A DNA stretch of 55,654 nt from Pseudomonas sp. RGM2987 (lineage in GTDB: Bacteria > Pseudomonadota > Gammaproteobacteria > Pseudomonadales > Pseudomonadaceae). Position 1 is the first letter of the stretch; each line of letters starts with the position of its first letter. Position numbers and translations under genes: made by a program. A model generated the notes under the pieces. That model was not told where the DNA came from and searched no databases. It saw only the letters and a list, made by a program, of their open reading frames with translations. Of the stretch, positions 30,550 through 39,447 are shown one piece after another. The stretch spans positions 1 to 55,654 of the forward strand of contig NZ_JALJDX010000193.1 of NCBI RefSeq assembly GCF_022952855.1. The letters run 5' to 3'.

Positions 30550-30973
30550 GTCATCTCATCCTTCAGATAGGTCGCCGAGGTGGCGCCTGACCCTGCATGG
30601 AGGCAGTCCAATCCGAACGCATCGGCGGCGATGCGCGTTTCTTGAGAGGATTATTACGAAAGTGATATCGGAAGGCCATTAAGTCTGGCAAAAGGTATGC
30701 GCCTACTTCGGATAAGCTTCAGCAGCGGATCATGAGCCTGATCCAGTCAGTGCGCATTAATGGGCACGACCCGTATGCTTGTCTCAAGGATGTGCTGACG
30801 CGGCTGCAGACGCAGCGAGTAAGTGAGATTGATCAGTTGCTGCCACGTCGGTGGATACCGGACTGACTTGCGCAAGGTGAGTTGGGCGGTCGCTTACCGC
30901 TCAATTTGTGATTGAACGGATATAGTAGCGTCGTGTGCGCATTGTCCAACGCAATACGTTGAAAGGAGTCGAC
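30550..30973. other. Stretch between divergent units, with IS66 relic
   Basis: Contains the promoters of the leftward four-gene unit and of the rightward PLD-like gene, with an IS66 transposase remnant (listed separately) between them. No complete gene. Confidence 0.6.
30726..30866 (+). pseudogene. Remnant of an IS66-family transposase (TnpC C-terminus)
   Basis: The frame ending in TGA at 30864 reads SLIQSVRINGHDPYACLKDV, then LTRLQTQ and LLPRRWIPD. This is the C-terminal tail of the IS66 TnpC transposase; the catalytic part is missing. It marks an old insertion or deletion. Confidence 0.8.
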
Positions 30974-32320
30974 ATGAAGCTCATCGCCAATCGAATTAAC
31001 GGGGTACACCTGCGCGACCTATTACCTGGGGCCGAGGTCGAGATAGATGGCGTATTGGCTGCCGTGGCCTATGGCAGTAGTGCATCCGATATCACCCAAG
31101 ATCTGGTCGGCCATTGCGTCAATAACAAGCTGCGTCTGGACCTATGGATGCGCTACGACCACACCGTGCCTGTTTCGGTAGAGCTGCTCAAGCGCCTGTT
31201 CAAGCATCAGAAAGACAATGTATTTACGCGCTTTGTCCCCGACCGCTTCCACCCCAAGGTTATTTGGTGGAAAGGTTACGGCGCCTATATTGGCTCGGCC
31301 AACCATACCGATAATGGGTGGCTTACGAACATTGAAGCGGGAGTTTTCCTGACGGCGGACGAGTTGCTCGCAAATGGCATGGACAACCAGTTGGAAGACC
31401 TCTTCGACTACTTGCATGAACTGGAAGTGACCATCCCTATTTCGGCGGATTACATCGCTGAAATGGAGCGCTTCAACCTCTGGAACAAGGGCATCTACGA
31501 CGAGTCGCGCAAGAAGCGCAGCCATCCCGAATGGGAAGGGCCGAGCTTTGTCCAAGAGAAGGCCGCCTTTGACCGACGGAAGGACAATTTCAAGCAGGAG
31601 TGGTTAGAAACGCTCGGTATTCTGCAGAGCATCCAGCAACAACTGGGTGACTACCGACCCAAATGGGTGAGTGCCGATGTCCCAAGTGCTTGGCATGTCG
31701 ATCAATTTCTGCATGGTTACTATTACAATCATGTCGGCGACGCCCAGCGCAAGCCATACGAGGACTTCCACGAAAGCCATCGGGCCAACCCGCAGGCTGC
31801 ACTGGAGGTTGAACTGAGGTGGTGGAAGTCTTTGTCGGAAGCGCCATCGTACGAAGACTACGCGCTTTATGAGAGTGCACCGGCGGTGCGTGAGTTGCTG
31901 GCCCGGGACAGGGTGCTCGAATTATCTAGTGAGGAATTCGCCGTCCTGTGTCGCAACACCCACGCGACCATGGAGCACATAATAAAAGTGCCAACCGCCG
32001 AGCTTGGCTTTCCTGAGCTGAAGACGCTGGACAGGGAGTCACGTGTGCGGCCCTTTGCCGAACTCATCCTGCGTCAGCGCAACCGCAAGGGATGGGATGT
32101 TCGTAAACTACTCCACCATGTGCTCTACGAAGGGCAAGATAATGAGATCTGGTTGCGCCTGTACCATGCTGGGCGCGACTGGGAGTACAGCATCCCACGC
32201 TATGGCCTGAATTCTCTAGCCGAGGTGATCGGCTGGGCCCGGCCGGAAGTGGTCCCACCGCGCAACGGTCGCACCAGCAAGGCGTTGAGAGCACTGGGCT
32301 ACGATGTGAAGGTTTATTGA
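30974..32320 (+). CDS. Phospholipase D-like protein
   Basis: A 448-residue protein. One HKD-like motif is seen at about residues 93-116: FHPKVIWWKGYGAYIGSANH, with H-x-K and G-S-x-N but without the usual Asp between them. The N-terminus (AVAYGSSASDITQDLVGHC, then LRLDLWMRYDHTVPVS) fits the first strand pair of the PLD fold. Such single-HKD proteins dimerise and are often nucleases in defence islands. The rest (residues 170-448) is unassigned. ATG 30974 follows aaaggagtcgac; an earlier in-frame start lacks a ribosome site. Single gene. Confidence 0.72.
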   Translation: MKLIANRINGVHLRDLLPGAEVEIDGVLAAVAYGSSASDITQDLVGHCVNNKLRLDLWMRYDHTVPVSVELLKRLFKHQKDNVFTRFVPDRFHPKVIWWKGYGAYIGSANHTDNGWLTNIEAGVFLTADELLANGMDNQLEDLFDYLHELEVTIPISADYIAEMERFNLWNKGIYDESRKKRSHPEWEGPSFVQEKAAFDRRKDNFKQEWLETLGILQSIQQQLGDYRPKWVSADVPSAWHVDQFLHGYYYNHVGDAQRKPYEDFHESHRANPQAALEVELRWWKSLSEAPSYEDYALYESAPAVRELLARDRVLELSSEEFAVLCRNTHATMEHIIKVPTAELGFPELKTLDRESRVRPFAELILRQRNRKGWDVRKLLHHVLYEGQDNEIWLRLYHAGRDWEYSIPRYGLNSLAEVIGWARPEVVPPRNGRTSKALRALGYDVKVY

Positions 32321-32740
32321 ATTCCACAGCACAGTTGCCACGTTCAAGCGCTGTATCGCTTGGCGGATAGTTGAAATATTCAGTGCAGGAGCGTCTACTA
32401 GTGGCCGATAGCTTCTGCTTGCTGGGCGCGCGTCCAGTTGCCACCGGTCTGACACATGCTCCTTTCTGGCTTGTCGGGTTGGGCGCAAAAAAAACCAATG
32501 CCACCATTGCGATGCGAACCGTTTGTTACGTCGCTCAATCGCTTCCAAAATGGGCACACTCTCCAGACTTTAGAGGGATTACCTCCACGATCTGCTGTAT
32601 TAGCATCCATTCAGCCCTGGACCGTTAAAACGGACTAGCATAGAGGCGTTGACCGAGCGCGAGGTTTGGCCAGCCACCATTGGCGTAGGGCTAGAATGTA
32701 CAAAATTTGCGCCAGATGCCGGGAGCCTTTCCAGTCGATT
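32321..32740. other. 420 bases without a recognised gene
   Basis: Several short frames cross this region on both strands but none has a ribosome site or recognisable content. It separates two convergent genes and may hold decayed sequence. Confidence 0.5.
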
Positions 32741-33829
32741 TCAGCACGTGTACTGCGATAGCGCTGTTTCGAGTTGCTCGCGGACATGACAGCGAAGGTG
32801 CGCGGGCGAAACGACTTCGACGTCTGCGGCATTGCTCATCAGGAATAATCTAAGACCCTGAGTGTCGAGCAATTCACACCGCAGCAACCATCTATCGCCA
32901 TCTCTTTCGACCTGTTGATTCGCCGCAAGCGCGTTTTCCGTAAGGCGATTGTGAAGGTTCTCCTTCAACCGCAACACCAACTCTATCGTCTCGTTCGCGT
33001 GGACAGAAATTAGGTCTCGCTGAACCTCGATGGAGCGAACGTCATAGCCTTCAGGTTCTTGGATAGCATCCCTCGCCACCCGCACGTCTACCATCCGATG
33101 CAACATCAGCGCACAGGTTTTACCAATCCCGTTGCTGCTGTACTTTCCTCTTGGCAAGCCAGGATCGGGCGCCTCTCCATGCCAGGTCTCCTTTGCTACA
33201 AATGCTGACAGGTAGATGTTGCTGTCCTGGTACGCGAGCGCTAGCGGTTTCAGAAGGTAGGAGCACTCCACGCCGTTGGCATCTCGAGGTCTATAACGCA
33301 CGGTCAGGCTATGATCGTCGATCATTGCACCTTGTATGAGCTTGAGGTGCTCATGGTCATGTTGCCCATGCTCCAGCACAGTGAACCGCGTGCCAGTGAT
33401 GATGCGACCCTCGGCGACTAAATGCCGGGCTGATCGAGACTTCAGCTCCCAGGCCGCGTACTCGCGCAGCTTTGTAAGCTCTTTCGTGTCCATCCAGAAA
33501 CCGAAGCGTTCAGCATGTTGGAAAATAGCGCTAAGGGTCATCGATTCTTGCGGCGAAAGCGCCAAGTCAAAACTGCCTTTGCCCAATTTCCAGCGATGCG
33601 CTCTGCGTCGCTGTCCTGATTCTTCGGGTACTTTTTCTACAAACCCTTCCGCCTTCAACTCAAACAGGTCACGCCGAGTTGTCCTCGGATTGGCGGTACC
33701 GTCCGCCCATTCGAGCATCTCTTGATGCAACTCCTCGGTCGACAAAGCGCGGCCTGCACGTTGGAGAATCTTGCGCAAATATTTGCGTCGCTTTTCTCGG
33801 TGTTCAGTTTCATCTGAAATAATTCGCAT
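32741..33829 (-). CDS. WYL-domain transcription regulator
   Basis: A 362-residue regulator. The N-terminal winged helix (RKYLRKILQRAGRALSTEEL, then RTTRRDLFELKAEGFVEKV) is DeoR-like; residues around 175-215 (SLTVRYRPRDANGVECSYLL, KPLALAYQDSNIYLSAFV) form a WYL domain, followed by a WCX-like C-terminal domain. WYL proteins often control defence genes in response to nucleic acid or nucleotide ligands. ATG 33829 is near an AT-rich region shared with the divergent gene at 33928, which it may control. Confidence 0.88.
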   Translation of the reverse strand: MRIISDETEHREKRRKYLRKILQRAGRALSTEELHQEMLEWADGTANPRTTRRDLFELKAEGFVEKVPEESGQRRRAHRWKLGKGSFDLALSPQESMTLSAIFQHAERFGFWMDTKELTKLREYAAWELKSRSARHLVAEGRIITGTRFTVLEHGQHDHEHLKLIQGAMIDDHSLTVRYRPRDANGVECSYLLKPLALAYQDSNIYLSAFVAKETWHGEAPDPGLPRGKYSSNGIGKTCALMLHRMVDVRVARDAIQEPEGYDVRSIEVQRDLISVHANETIELVLRLKENLHNRLTENALAANQQVERDGDRWLLRCELLDTQGLRLFLMSNAADVEVVSPAHLRCHVREQLETALSQYTC

Positions 33830-33927
33830 AATTTTTCAACTCGGACAAATCAGTGTCTAGTAGGGCTGCATCATAGCCCCGCTGGCACGCAATTGGGCGT
33901 TGAATATGCCAGCCCACAGGAGCATTC

Positions 33928-34797
33928 ATGAACACTAAACACCCCTACGCTAAGCTTGATCACGTCCCCGAATTCATCGACTGGTTGGCGGGTCATCTTG
34001 ATTCGGACACGCTCATCACGCATGAGTACGTTGATCGTCGCTCGGGAGTACGGTGGTCGTGTAACAGCCTGTACGGCGCGTTTACCTCGTATTGCTGGAA
34101 TCACCCGGGTAATACCCGCCTCGCGTTCAACCCAGGGGTTAGCGCTGCCAGCAACGAAATGGCGCTGTCCGCACTGCGCGCAGACTTGATCGCTGCTGGC
34201 AGCAGCGATGCGTTGATCCTCCAGGCGTCCCTCGACGTCATGGCCTGGGGAGGTGTCACCTCCCGCAACAACGAATGGTTGAAAGCCAACAAGACTGGCC
34301 TTGCAAAGATGATTTCGGATGTCGCTACAGCATTGGTAGACAATGATCCCGACGCCCCGATTCTTCGTAATCAATCGCTGCGCTTCAATTCGGGAATGAC
34401 CAAAATCTATTCGTTGCTTTGCCCTGATTTCATCATCTACGACAGCCGGGTAGCCGCTGCATTGGGATTGCTGGTGGTCAAATACTGCAATGTCAAATGC
34501 CTGACGAAAGTTCCGCCGGCGCTTAATTTCCCTTGGGCCGGGGCGAAAGAGTCGACCACTGCTCTCGCACCTAAACGCCGTAACCCAAGTATCGGAAGTC
34601 TTCAGTTCAAACGCCTGCGCTCAGGGTCGCATCACGCACGTTGGAACATGCACGCCAGCTACGTGCTCAGCCAAGTGGCAAAACATCCTCTCTGTTCTGA
34701 GAGTCCTTTCCGGGTCGGTAAAACAACCCAACAAACACTTCGCAGCATCGAACAGGCTCTGTTCAGTATTGGGTATGACTTGCCGGTGAACGACTGA
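33928..34797 (+). CDS. OGG-fold-like protein of unknown function
   Basis: A 289-residue soluble protein. The segment RFNSGMTKIYSLLCPDFIIY followed by DSRVAAALG looks like the Lys (TKIYSLL) and Asp (YDSRV) positions of the helix-hairpin-helix OGG-like fold seen in proteins related to 8-oxoguanine glycosylases; a similar layout occurs in the 230-residue protein at 47140. Whether it is a glycosylase/lyase cannot be told. ATG 33928 follows cacaggagcattc. It is divergent from the WYL regulator. Confidence 0.65.
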   Translation: MNTKHPYAKLDHVPEFIDWLAGHLDSDTLITHEYVDRRSGVRWSCNSLYGAFTSYCWNHPGNTRLAFNPGVSAASNEMALSALRADLIAAGSSDALILQASLDVMAWGGVTSRNNEWLKANKTGLAKMISDVATALVDNDPDAPILRNQSLRFNSGMTKIYSLLCPDFIIYDSRVAAALGLLVVKYCNVKCLTKVPPALNFPWAGAKESTTALAPKRRNPSIGSLQFKRLRSGSHHARWNMHASYVLSQVAKHPLCSESPFRVGKTTQQTLRSIEQALFSIGYDLPVND

Positions 34798-34900
34798 CCA
34801 CCATTGCTTTGGTGAAACGATCTCACAAGTCATCCTGCTGGAGGAGGCGAGGGGGCGTCCTGCGCCCTTGCGCCCCCACTAACTTAAATCGGAGGCCCCA

Positions 34901-35269
34901 ATGGCCGAGATGACCTCGCTGCAACTCATGATTGTCGAGTTGGCGAAAAGCGGTACTAGTTCGTCGGCGCTCAAATCTGCTGTCCTAAGCGTTCACCCAC
35001 ACCTGAACGATGGTGCTTACTTGGGGGAATTGGCCACCTTGCAAGTCAAAGGCTGGCTTGTTGGTGAAGAGGCGGAGGGCGCTTGGTTTTTCACGTCTTT
35101 CGTCGACGACGTGGTCGCTGACCGGGTACCTGAGTACAGCCCGGAGTTCGCCGAAATGATTGTGGCCGCGGATTGTGGCAACTGGACCGAATTGGACCCG
35201 GATGAACTCATAGCGCAGTTGGATGAAATGCTCAGAAAGGCAAACGCCCGGCGTTCGGGAAAAGCGTAG
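34901..35269 (+). CDS. Hypothetical 122-aa protein
   Basis: A small acidic protein (MAEMTSLQLMIVELAKSGTS, ending in a Lys/Arg-rich tail). The N-terminal half resembles a winged-helix by pattern (LAKSG..SSALKSAVL, then LGELATLQVKGWLVG) but this is weak. ATG 34901 follows aatcggaggcccca, a strong site. It is 103 bases after the OGG-like gene on the same strand and before the regulated cluster at 35.4 kb. Confidence 0.65.
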   Translation: MAEMTSLQLMIVELAKSGTSSSALKSAVLSVHPHLNDGAYLGELATLQVKGWLVGEEAEGAWFFTSFVDDVVADRVPEYSPEFAEMIVAADCGNWTELDPDELIAQLDEMLRKANARRSGKA

Positions 35270-35323
35270 CGTTGGATTTACAGGGCTCCGTTGTTGTCTT
35301 CACCCTGACAACGCACAGAATAA

Positions 35324-35341
35324 TGGAGTGACAACGCTCCA
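35324..35341. promoter_or_regulatory. Operator-like inverted repeat, copy 1
   Basis: tggagtgacaacgctcca: arms tggagtg and cgctcca around a four-base centre. An almost identical site lies 42 bases downstream. Probably bound by the helix-turn-helix protein encoded next. Confidence 0.65.
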
Positions 35342-35365
35342 GTCACCATCGGGGGATCCTAAAAA

Positions 35366-35383
35366 TGGAGTGGCAGCGCTCCA
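35366..35383. promoter_or_regulatory. Operator-like inverted repeat, copy 2
   Basis: tggagtggcagcgctcca, the same arms with a different centre (gcag versus acaa). The 42-base spacing equals four helical turns, so bound proteins would lie on the same face of the DNA. Confidence 0.65.
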
Positions 35384-35439
35384 GTTAGGCCTTTCGCTAC
35401 GCTAAAAATATTACTAAAGTGCCACTATCTAATAGCGAG

Positions 35440-36084
35440 ATGATGGCAATGAATATCCTCACGCCTCAACCCATTCAGGTTTCGCTCGGCCAATGGTTTA
35501 GCCGCAACCTATCCTCCGTTCTCGCTGTCGCAGGTGCGCTGCGGGAAACGCAACACGATGCCGACGGCCCCGGGCCTTTGTCCGCGGTGCAGATCCAGCA
35601 GCAAACCGGCATCGCTCGTAGCACGCTGCGGGCCCTGAAATCACCAGCGCAAGGTAGCGATGCCAACCCGGACCTGAGCACTATCGAGCGTCTTGCCCAG
35701 GCTCTGGGGGTGCCACCTGCTTTCCTGTTGATGCGCCCCCAGGACTGGGCACTGCTGGCCAGCGCGATCGGCAACAGTGGCGATTACTTGGTTGCAGCTC
35801 ACAAGTTGGAGGCCGAAGAGCGGCTTCAAGAGATTAATCCGGTGGAAAAGGTCTTGCGCGAATGCAAGGTCCATCCGGATCGGCGCCCCAGTATTGTGGG
35901 TGCCTCGCCGGAAGTTGCCCGGGCCAATGCCCGCGATGAGTGGCGTAGACGCGCATGTCTCAAGCTCGATGCGCTGATGCTGCGCGAGATTTCAAAATCC
36001 GGCCCACGCAAGTGGTTGGCCGCGATAGCGGGCGCCTGGGTCAGCCAGACCACGCCACACGATCCTTCTTCTAGCGAACAATAA
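35440..36084 (+). CDS. XRE-type helix-turn-helix regulator
   Basis: A 214-residue protein with a helix-turn-helix at about residues 45-95: LSAVQIQQQTGIARSTLRAL, then LSTIERLAQALGVPPAFLLM. The C-terminal half is basic and helical and unassigned. I use ATG 35440 (MMAMNIL); ATG 35449 or a GTG at 35419 is possible and the ribosome site is weak. It is the first gene of a rightward run to 42.2 kb and has the two operator-like repeats just upstream, so it likely regulates the run. Confidence 0.8.
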   Translation: MMAMNILTPQPIQVSLGQWFSRNLSSVLAVAGALRETQHDADGPGPLSAVQIQQQTGIARSTLRALKSPAQGSDANPDLSTIERLAQALGVPPAFLLMRPQDWALLASAIGNSGDYLVAAHKLEAEERLQEINPVEKVLRECKVHPDRRPSIVGASPEVARANARDEWRRRACLKLDALMLREISKSGPRKWLAAIAGAWVSQTTPHDPSSSEQ

Positions 36085-36095
36085 GGAGTGCCGGG

Positions 36096-36905
36096 ATGCC
36101 GATCATTCACGACCCCGATCTTGCCGATGTATTGATGAGTGCCAGCGCCGACGACGTGGGCCTGTTGATAGATGTGATCACCGACAACGGCAAGGGCCGC
36201 ATCTCCCTGTCATCTTCAGTCTGTCGTCAGTTGATGTCCGACAAGGACAAGGGTGTCGGCGAGTCGACCCGGGCTATTTTCGCCGAGGAGCTTACCCGCT
36301 TTGGCGGCAACTCACTGGTCAACCTGTTCCGCGGCGGTAGTGGTGTGCCGTACCGCGAGCTGTTGGCTGATGTGGCCGGGCACGTCGGCGCGAAGAACAA
36401 GGCGAGCGCCAGCTGCGCCGAGATGGAAATGGCGATCATCACCAAGGTATTCGCCCAGTCCCTGGCGCGGATGAGCGAGGAAGACCGCAAAACACTGTTC
36501 GAATCCCTGGGCGGACTGACGTACCGACCCGGCATGGGGCCGGGGGCATTGGCGGCTTTGCTGGCTTCACTCGGTAGTTCCGGGTTGGCTTCCTACAACG
36601 TGGCGGCGGTGGTCGCCAGCGCGACCATGAGCAGCCTGGTAGGGCGTGGCGTGGTGCTGGCGGGTTCGAGCACCCTGGGTCGTGGTCTAGCAGTGCTGGC
36701 TGGCCCGGTGGGCTGGGCCATCACCGGGATCTGGACGGCATTCGACCTAGCAAGCCCGGCGTACCGGGTCACCGTGCCCTGCGTCATCCAGATCGGCCAT
36801 ATGCGCCAGAAGATGTTGCTCAAACCCACCTGTCCCGGTTGCCACGCGATAGTCGCGGCCGCCGCCAACTTCTGTGGCAAATGCGGGATACGCCTGGGCG
36901 CCTGA
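36096..36905 (+). CDS. YaaW-like protein with C-terminal zinc ribbon
   Basis: A 269-residue protein. The N-terminus (DPDLADVLMSASADDVGLLI) and centre resemble the YaaW/UPF0174 family of unknown function, with a glycine-rich hydrophobic hairpin (about 148-213: GALAALLASLGSSGLASYNV, RGLAVLAGPVGWAITGIW) that may insert in a membrane. The end has CPGCHAIVAAAANFCGKCG, a four-cysteine zinc ribbon not found in plain YaaW. ATG 36096 follows aataaggagtgccggg. Eleven bases separate it from the regulator gene. Confidence 0.75.
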   Translation: MPIIHDPDLADVLMSASADDVGLLIDVITDNGKGRISLSSSVCRQLMSDKDKGVGESTRAIFAEELTRFGGNSLVNLFRGGSGVPYRELLADVAGHVGAKNKASASCAEMEMAIITKVFAQSLARMSEEDRKTLFESLGGLTYRPGMGPGALAALLASLGSSGLASYNVAAVVASATMSSLVGRGVVLAGSSTLGRGLAVLAGPVGWAITGIWTAFDLASPAYRVTVPCVIQIGHMRQKMLLKPTCPGCHAIVAAAANFCGKCGIRLGA

Positions 36906-36936
36906 TGCCCACTTTAGACGACCAAGGAGTGAGTCA

Positions 36937-37080
36937 ATGAACCCTGTGATTTCCCCTCTCGAATTTCTCCTGACCAACGTCATCTGCTTCGCCGCTGGCG
37001 CGGCCACGGTGGTCGCGCTGAGCCTTGCGGCGAAAGCCGTGCATGCCTCCGGCAAACGCGCCGCGCAGAGCGCCACCTGA
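36937..37080 (+). CDS. Small single-span membrane peptide
   Basis: A 47-residue peptide with one hydrophobic segment (EFLLTNVICFAAGAATVVAL) and a basic tail. ATG 36937 follows ccaaggagtgagtca, a strong site. It sits between the YaaW-like and the coiled-coil/NYN gene with 31- and 28-base gaps. Function unknown; it could anchor or regulate the neighbouring proteins. Confidence 0.65.
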   Translation: MNPVISPLEFLLTNVICFAAGAATVVALSLAAKAVHASGKRAAQSAT

Positions 37081-37108
37081 ACCAACGGATTGAGTAGGAG
37101 CGAGAACC

Positions 37109-38338
37109 GTGTACAGCAACCATCACGCCAAGCGACTGGTATCCCTCAAGGGGGAAATCATAAAGATCAATGCAGACATCCAGAATCTGCGTGCCGACCT
37201 CGAATGGTTCGAGCGATTCGACCAGGAGAGCAACCATAGCAGGCTCGCTCAGGTGCAACGGGAAACTCTCGCCGCGCGGGAGCAGCTTGCCAGGGTCGAA
37301 CAGAGCATCAAGGCCAGCCGCGCTGAGCTGAACAGCGCCAAGGGCGTTGCCGAGGCGGGCTGGTCGCCGTTGCACTGGTTTTCCAGTGAACGGCGCGTGG
37401 CTGAGCGCCAGGTCAGCACCCTGCAGGAGCGGCTGGCGCAGTTCAAGAGCCGGCAAGAGGGCTTGGTATCCGGGCTCGGCGAAAGCGAACGGGAGCAGCT
37501 GCGCCTGAGCGCCAATTCGCGGCGATACCAGGGCTTCGATTCATTGCAGGCCAAGGCCACCATCACGCAACTGGACAACGACGTGCAACGCCTGCAGAGC
37601 GTCGTCGACGAAGTCAGAAAGGCCAGCGCCCACTGGGAGGCGGTGGCCGGAGAGGTGTATCGCAATTGGAAAACTACTCATGACCAGTTGCGGGCGACGG
37701 AGCGGGACATCATCGATGCCGAATGCTTCATCAACCAGTTGGACAATGCGCAAAGCTCATTCGATAAAAGGATGGCCCATGACGAATGTGAAAACCGCTT
37801 TGGTGTCGGGCAACGCAGTCCGGATAGGGTGTTGAAGGATCGGCAATTCCACCAGCGCAAACTGGAACGGGAAGAGGAAAAACGCAAGCGCCGCCTGCGC
37901 GACACCATTCGCTTGCTGGAAAACGAAATCCGCAACTTGGTGGTAGATGGCAATAATCTTTGCTACCTGAACGAAGCGGGCGGAAAACGGCGCTTCATCG
38001 GTCTGGAGGTGCTCAAGACACTTGTGCCTCACCTGGCCGCGACTTATGGCGTGACCTTGGTCTTCGATCCGGGCATCCGCCGCCAGCTCGATATGAGCGA
38101 CAACGCACTCCAAGCGATGTTTCCGCAGGCCCGGATACTGGTTATGCCGCCCACCCTTACCGCCGACCATCCGGTGCTGGCCGCCGCGGAGTTCGATGTC
38201 GAGACCTATGTGATCAGCAACGACCACTACAGCGATTACCCGGACATGGCTGCGGTCCGAGAGGATCGGGTACTGCATACAGTGGTCCATCGCGACTCCG
38301 TGCAGATCCCGCAGCTGCAGGTATTGCAGCCTTACTGA
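37109..38338 (+). CDS. Coiled-coil protein with C-terminal NYN/PIN-like domain
   Basis: A 409-residue protein. Residues 1-270 are long coiled coils (KRLVSLKGEIIKINADIQNL, ATITQLDNDVQRLQSVVDEV). From about 275 a NYN-type nuclease-like domain begins: NLVVDGNNLCYL holds the first acidic residue (Asp), then TLVFDPG and VETYVISNDHYSDYP with a later Asp. Such domains cleave RNA. GTG 37109 follows taggagcgagaacc. The stop TGA shares two bases with the next start (TGATG), so the gene is coupled to the radical SAM gene. Confidence 0.78.
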   Translation: MYSNHHAKRLVSLKGEIIKINADIQNLRADLEWFERFDQESNHSRLAQVQRETLAAREQLARVEQSIKASRAELNSAKGVAEAGWSPLHWFSSERRVAERQVSTLQERLAQFKSRQEGLVSGLGESEREQLRLSANSRRYQGFDSLQAKATITQLDNDVQRLQSVVDEVRKASAHWEAVAGEVYRNWKTTHDQLRATERDIIDAECFINQLDNAQSSFDKRMAHDECENRFGVGQRSPDRVLKDRQFHQRKLEREEEKRKRRLRDTIRLLENEIRNLVVDGNNLCYLNEAGGKRRFIGLEVLKTLVPHLAATYGVTLVFDPGIRRQLDMSDNALQAMFPQARILVMPPTLTADHPVLAAAEFDVETYVISNDHYSDYPDMAAVREDRVLHTVVHRDSVQIPQLQVLQPY

Positions 38339-39447
38339 TGCCCCACGCGACCGGTGACTACCGGTCATGTGCAACCCACGCCCGTGCAATCGTGCAGGCT
38401 AGCAACGAGTCAAGAAAGATGGATCTGAAAGGCCACCTGCTGTACATCGATATCACCCAAATCTGCGGCATCGGTTGCGCGTTCTGCATGTACGCCGACA
38501 AGCACAAGACGGGGATGAGCATGGAGTTATCGAGCCTCGCCCGGGAGAACCTGGCGGCGCTGATCAACGCCCCCGACGTCAAGCGCATCTCCATCAGCGG
38601 AGAGGGCGAACCCCTCAACAACGCCAGAGTCTTCCACGAGATTCTTGAGCTTTCCCAGGGCGGCAAGCGTTTCGAGTTCATCACAAGCGGTTTCTTTCCC
38701 CACGAGAAGATGGCGGAGTTCTATGACACCACCAGTCGCATCGTGGTCAGCCGGGGCGACACCTGCAATATCCGACTGAGCTCGGACAGCCACCATATCG
38801 AAAAGGTGAAATGGCGGGCTCATGGCTTCAGCCTGGATTACCTGCGACGAAACAAACCGGCCGGGCTGAGCTTTTCGTTTCGCTCGATCGACACTGATCG
38901 GGAGTTCACCCGCGACTACCTCCGGGAGGAACTGGCGCGCTGGGGCCTCGACGCCGGGATCGTCGCGGGCAATGCCCTGGAAGATACGCTGGTGGTCGGC
39001 GAGGAACGGTTCGGTATCGACTACAAGAACCTGGTCCACCCGGCGGCCGACACGCCACCAGGTTATCTGGATCTGCATGGCTACATCGACGCGATCGAAG
39101 CCCGGGTCAACAAGCGCTTCACCCTCGGCAGCCTCAACCCGCCTCCTCACGCCAACGGCATGGACCTGACGGTGAAACCTAATGGTGACGTCTACCTGTA
39201 CGGCATCGAGCACCAGCGCCTGGGCAATATCCACTTTGACCGGATTGGCTGGGAGCGACTGGCCAGCCATGTACGCGACACGCCCCTGGTCCGCGCCCTT
39301 TACAGCCAACCACTGAGGGACCTGCTGGCGCGTCTCGACGACCTCGAACTGGTGCACAAGATCCTGCGCAAGGCGAATAACCCCTACTGGCTGGTCAAGG
39401 AACTGGCCAATCACGATGGCCTGTTAGAACAGATGGTGCCGGCATGA
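38338..39447 (+). CDS. Radical SAM protein
   Basis: A 369-residue enzyme. The iron-sulfur motif is CGIGCAFC (C43, C47, C50; spacing CX3CX2C), followed by ISISGEGEPLNNARVFHEIL, the GE-type SAM-binding segment. There is no SPASM or B12 domain visible; the C-terminal part includes LTVKPNGDVYLYG. The substrate is unknown. I place the start at ATG 38338, overlapping the previous stop; ATG 38419 (MDLKGHLLYIDITQ), which loses 27 residues, is also plausible. The end overlaps the PHP gene by four bases. Confidence 0.85.
   Translation: MPHATGDYRSCATHARAIVQASNESRKMDLKGHLLYIDITQICGIGCAFCMYADKHKTGMSMELSSLARENLAALINAPDVKRISISGEGEPLNNARVFHEILELSQGGKRFEFITSGFFPHEKMAEFYDTTSRIVVSRGDTCNIRLSSDSHHIEKVKWRAHGFSLDYLRRNKPAGLSFSFRSIDTDREFTRDYLREELARWGLDAGIVAGNALEDTLVVGEERFGIDYKNLVHPAADTPPGYLDLHGYIDAIEARVNKRFTLGSLNPPPHANGMDLTVKPNGDVYLYGIEHQRLGNIHFDRIGWERLASHVRDTPLVRALYSQPLRDLLARLDDLELVHKILRKANNPYWLVKELANHDGLLEQMVPA

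Noticed and set aside
32371..32628. 85-residue frame in the gap after the PLD-like gene
   Set aside because: No start signal and no motif; overlapping frames on the other strand are equally long.
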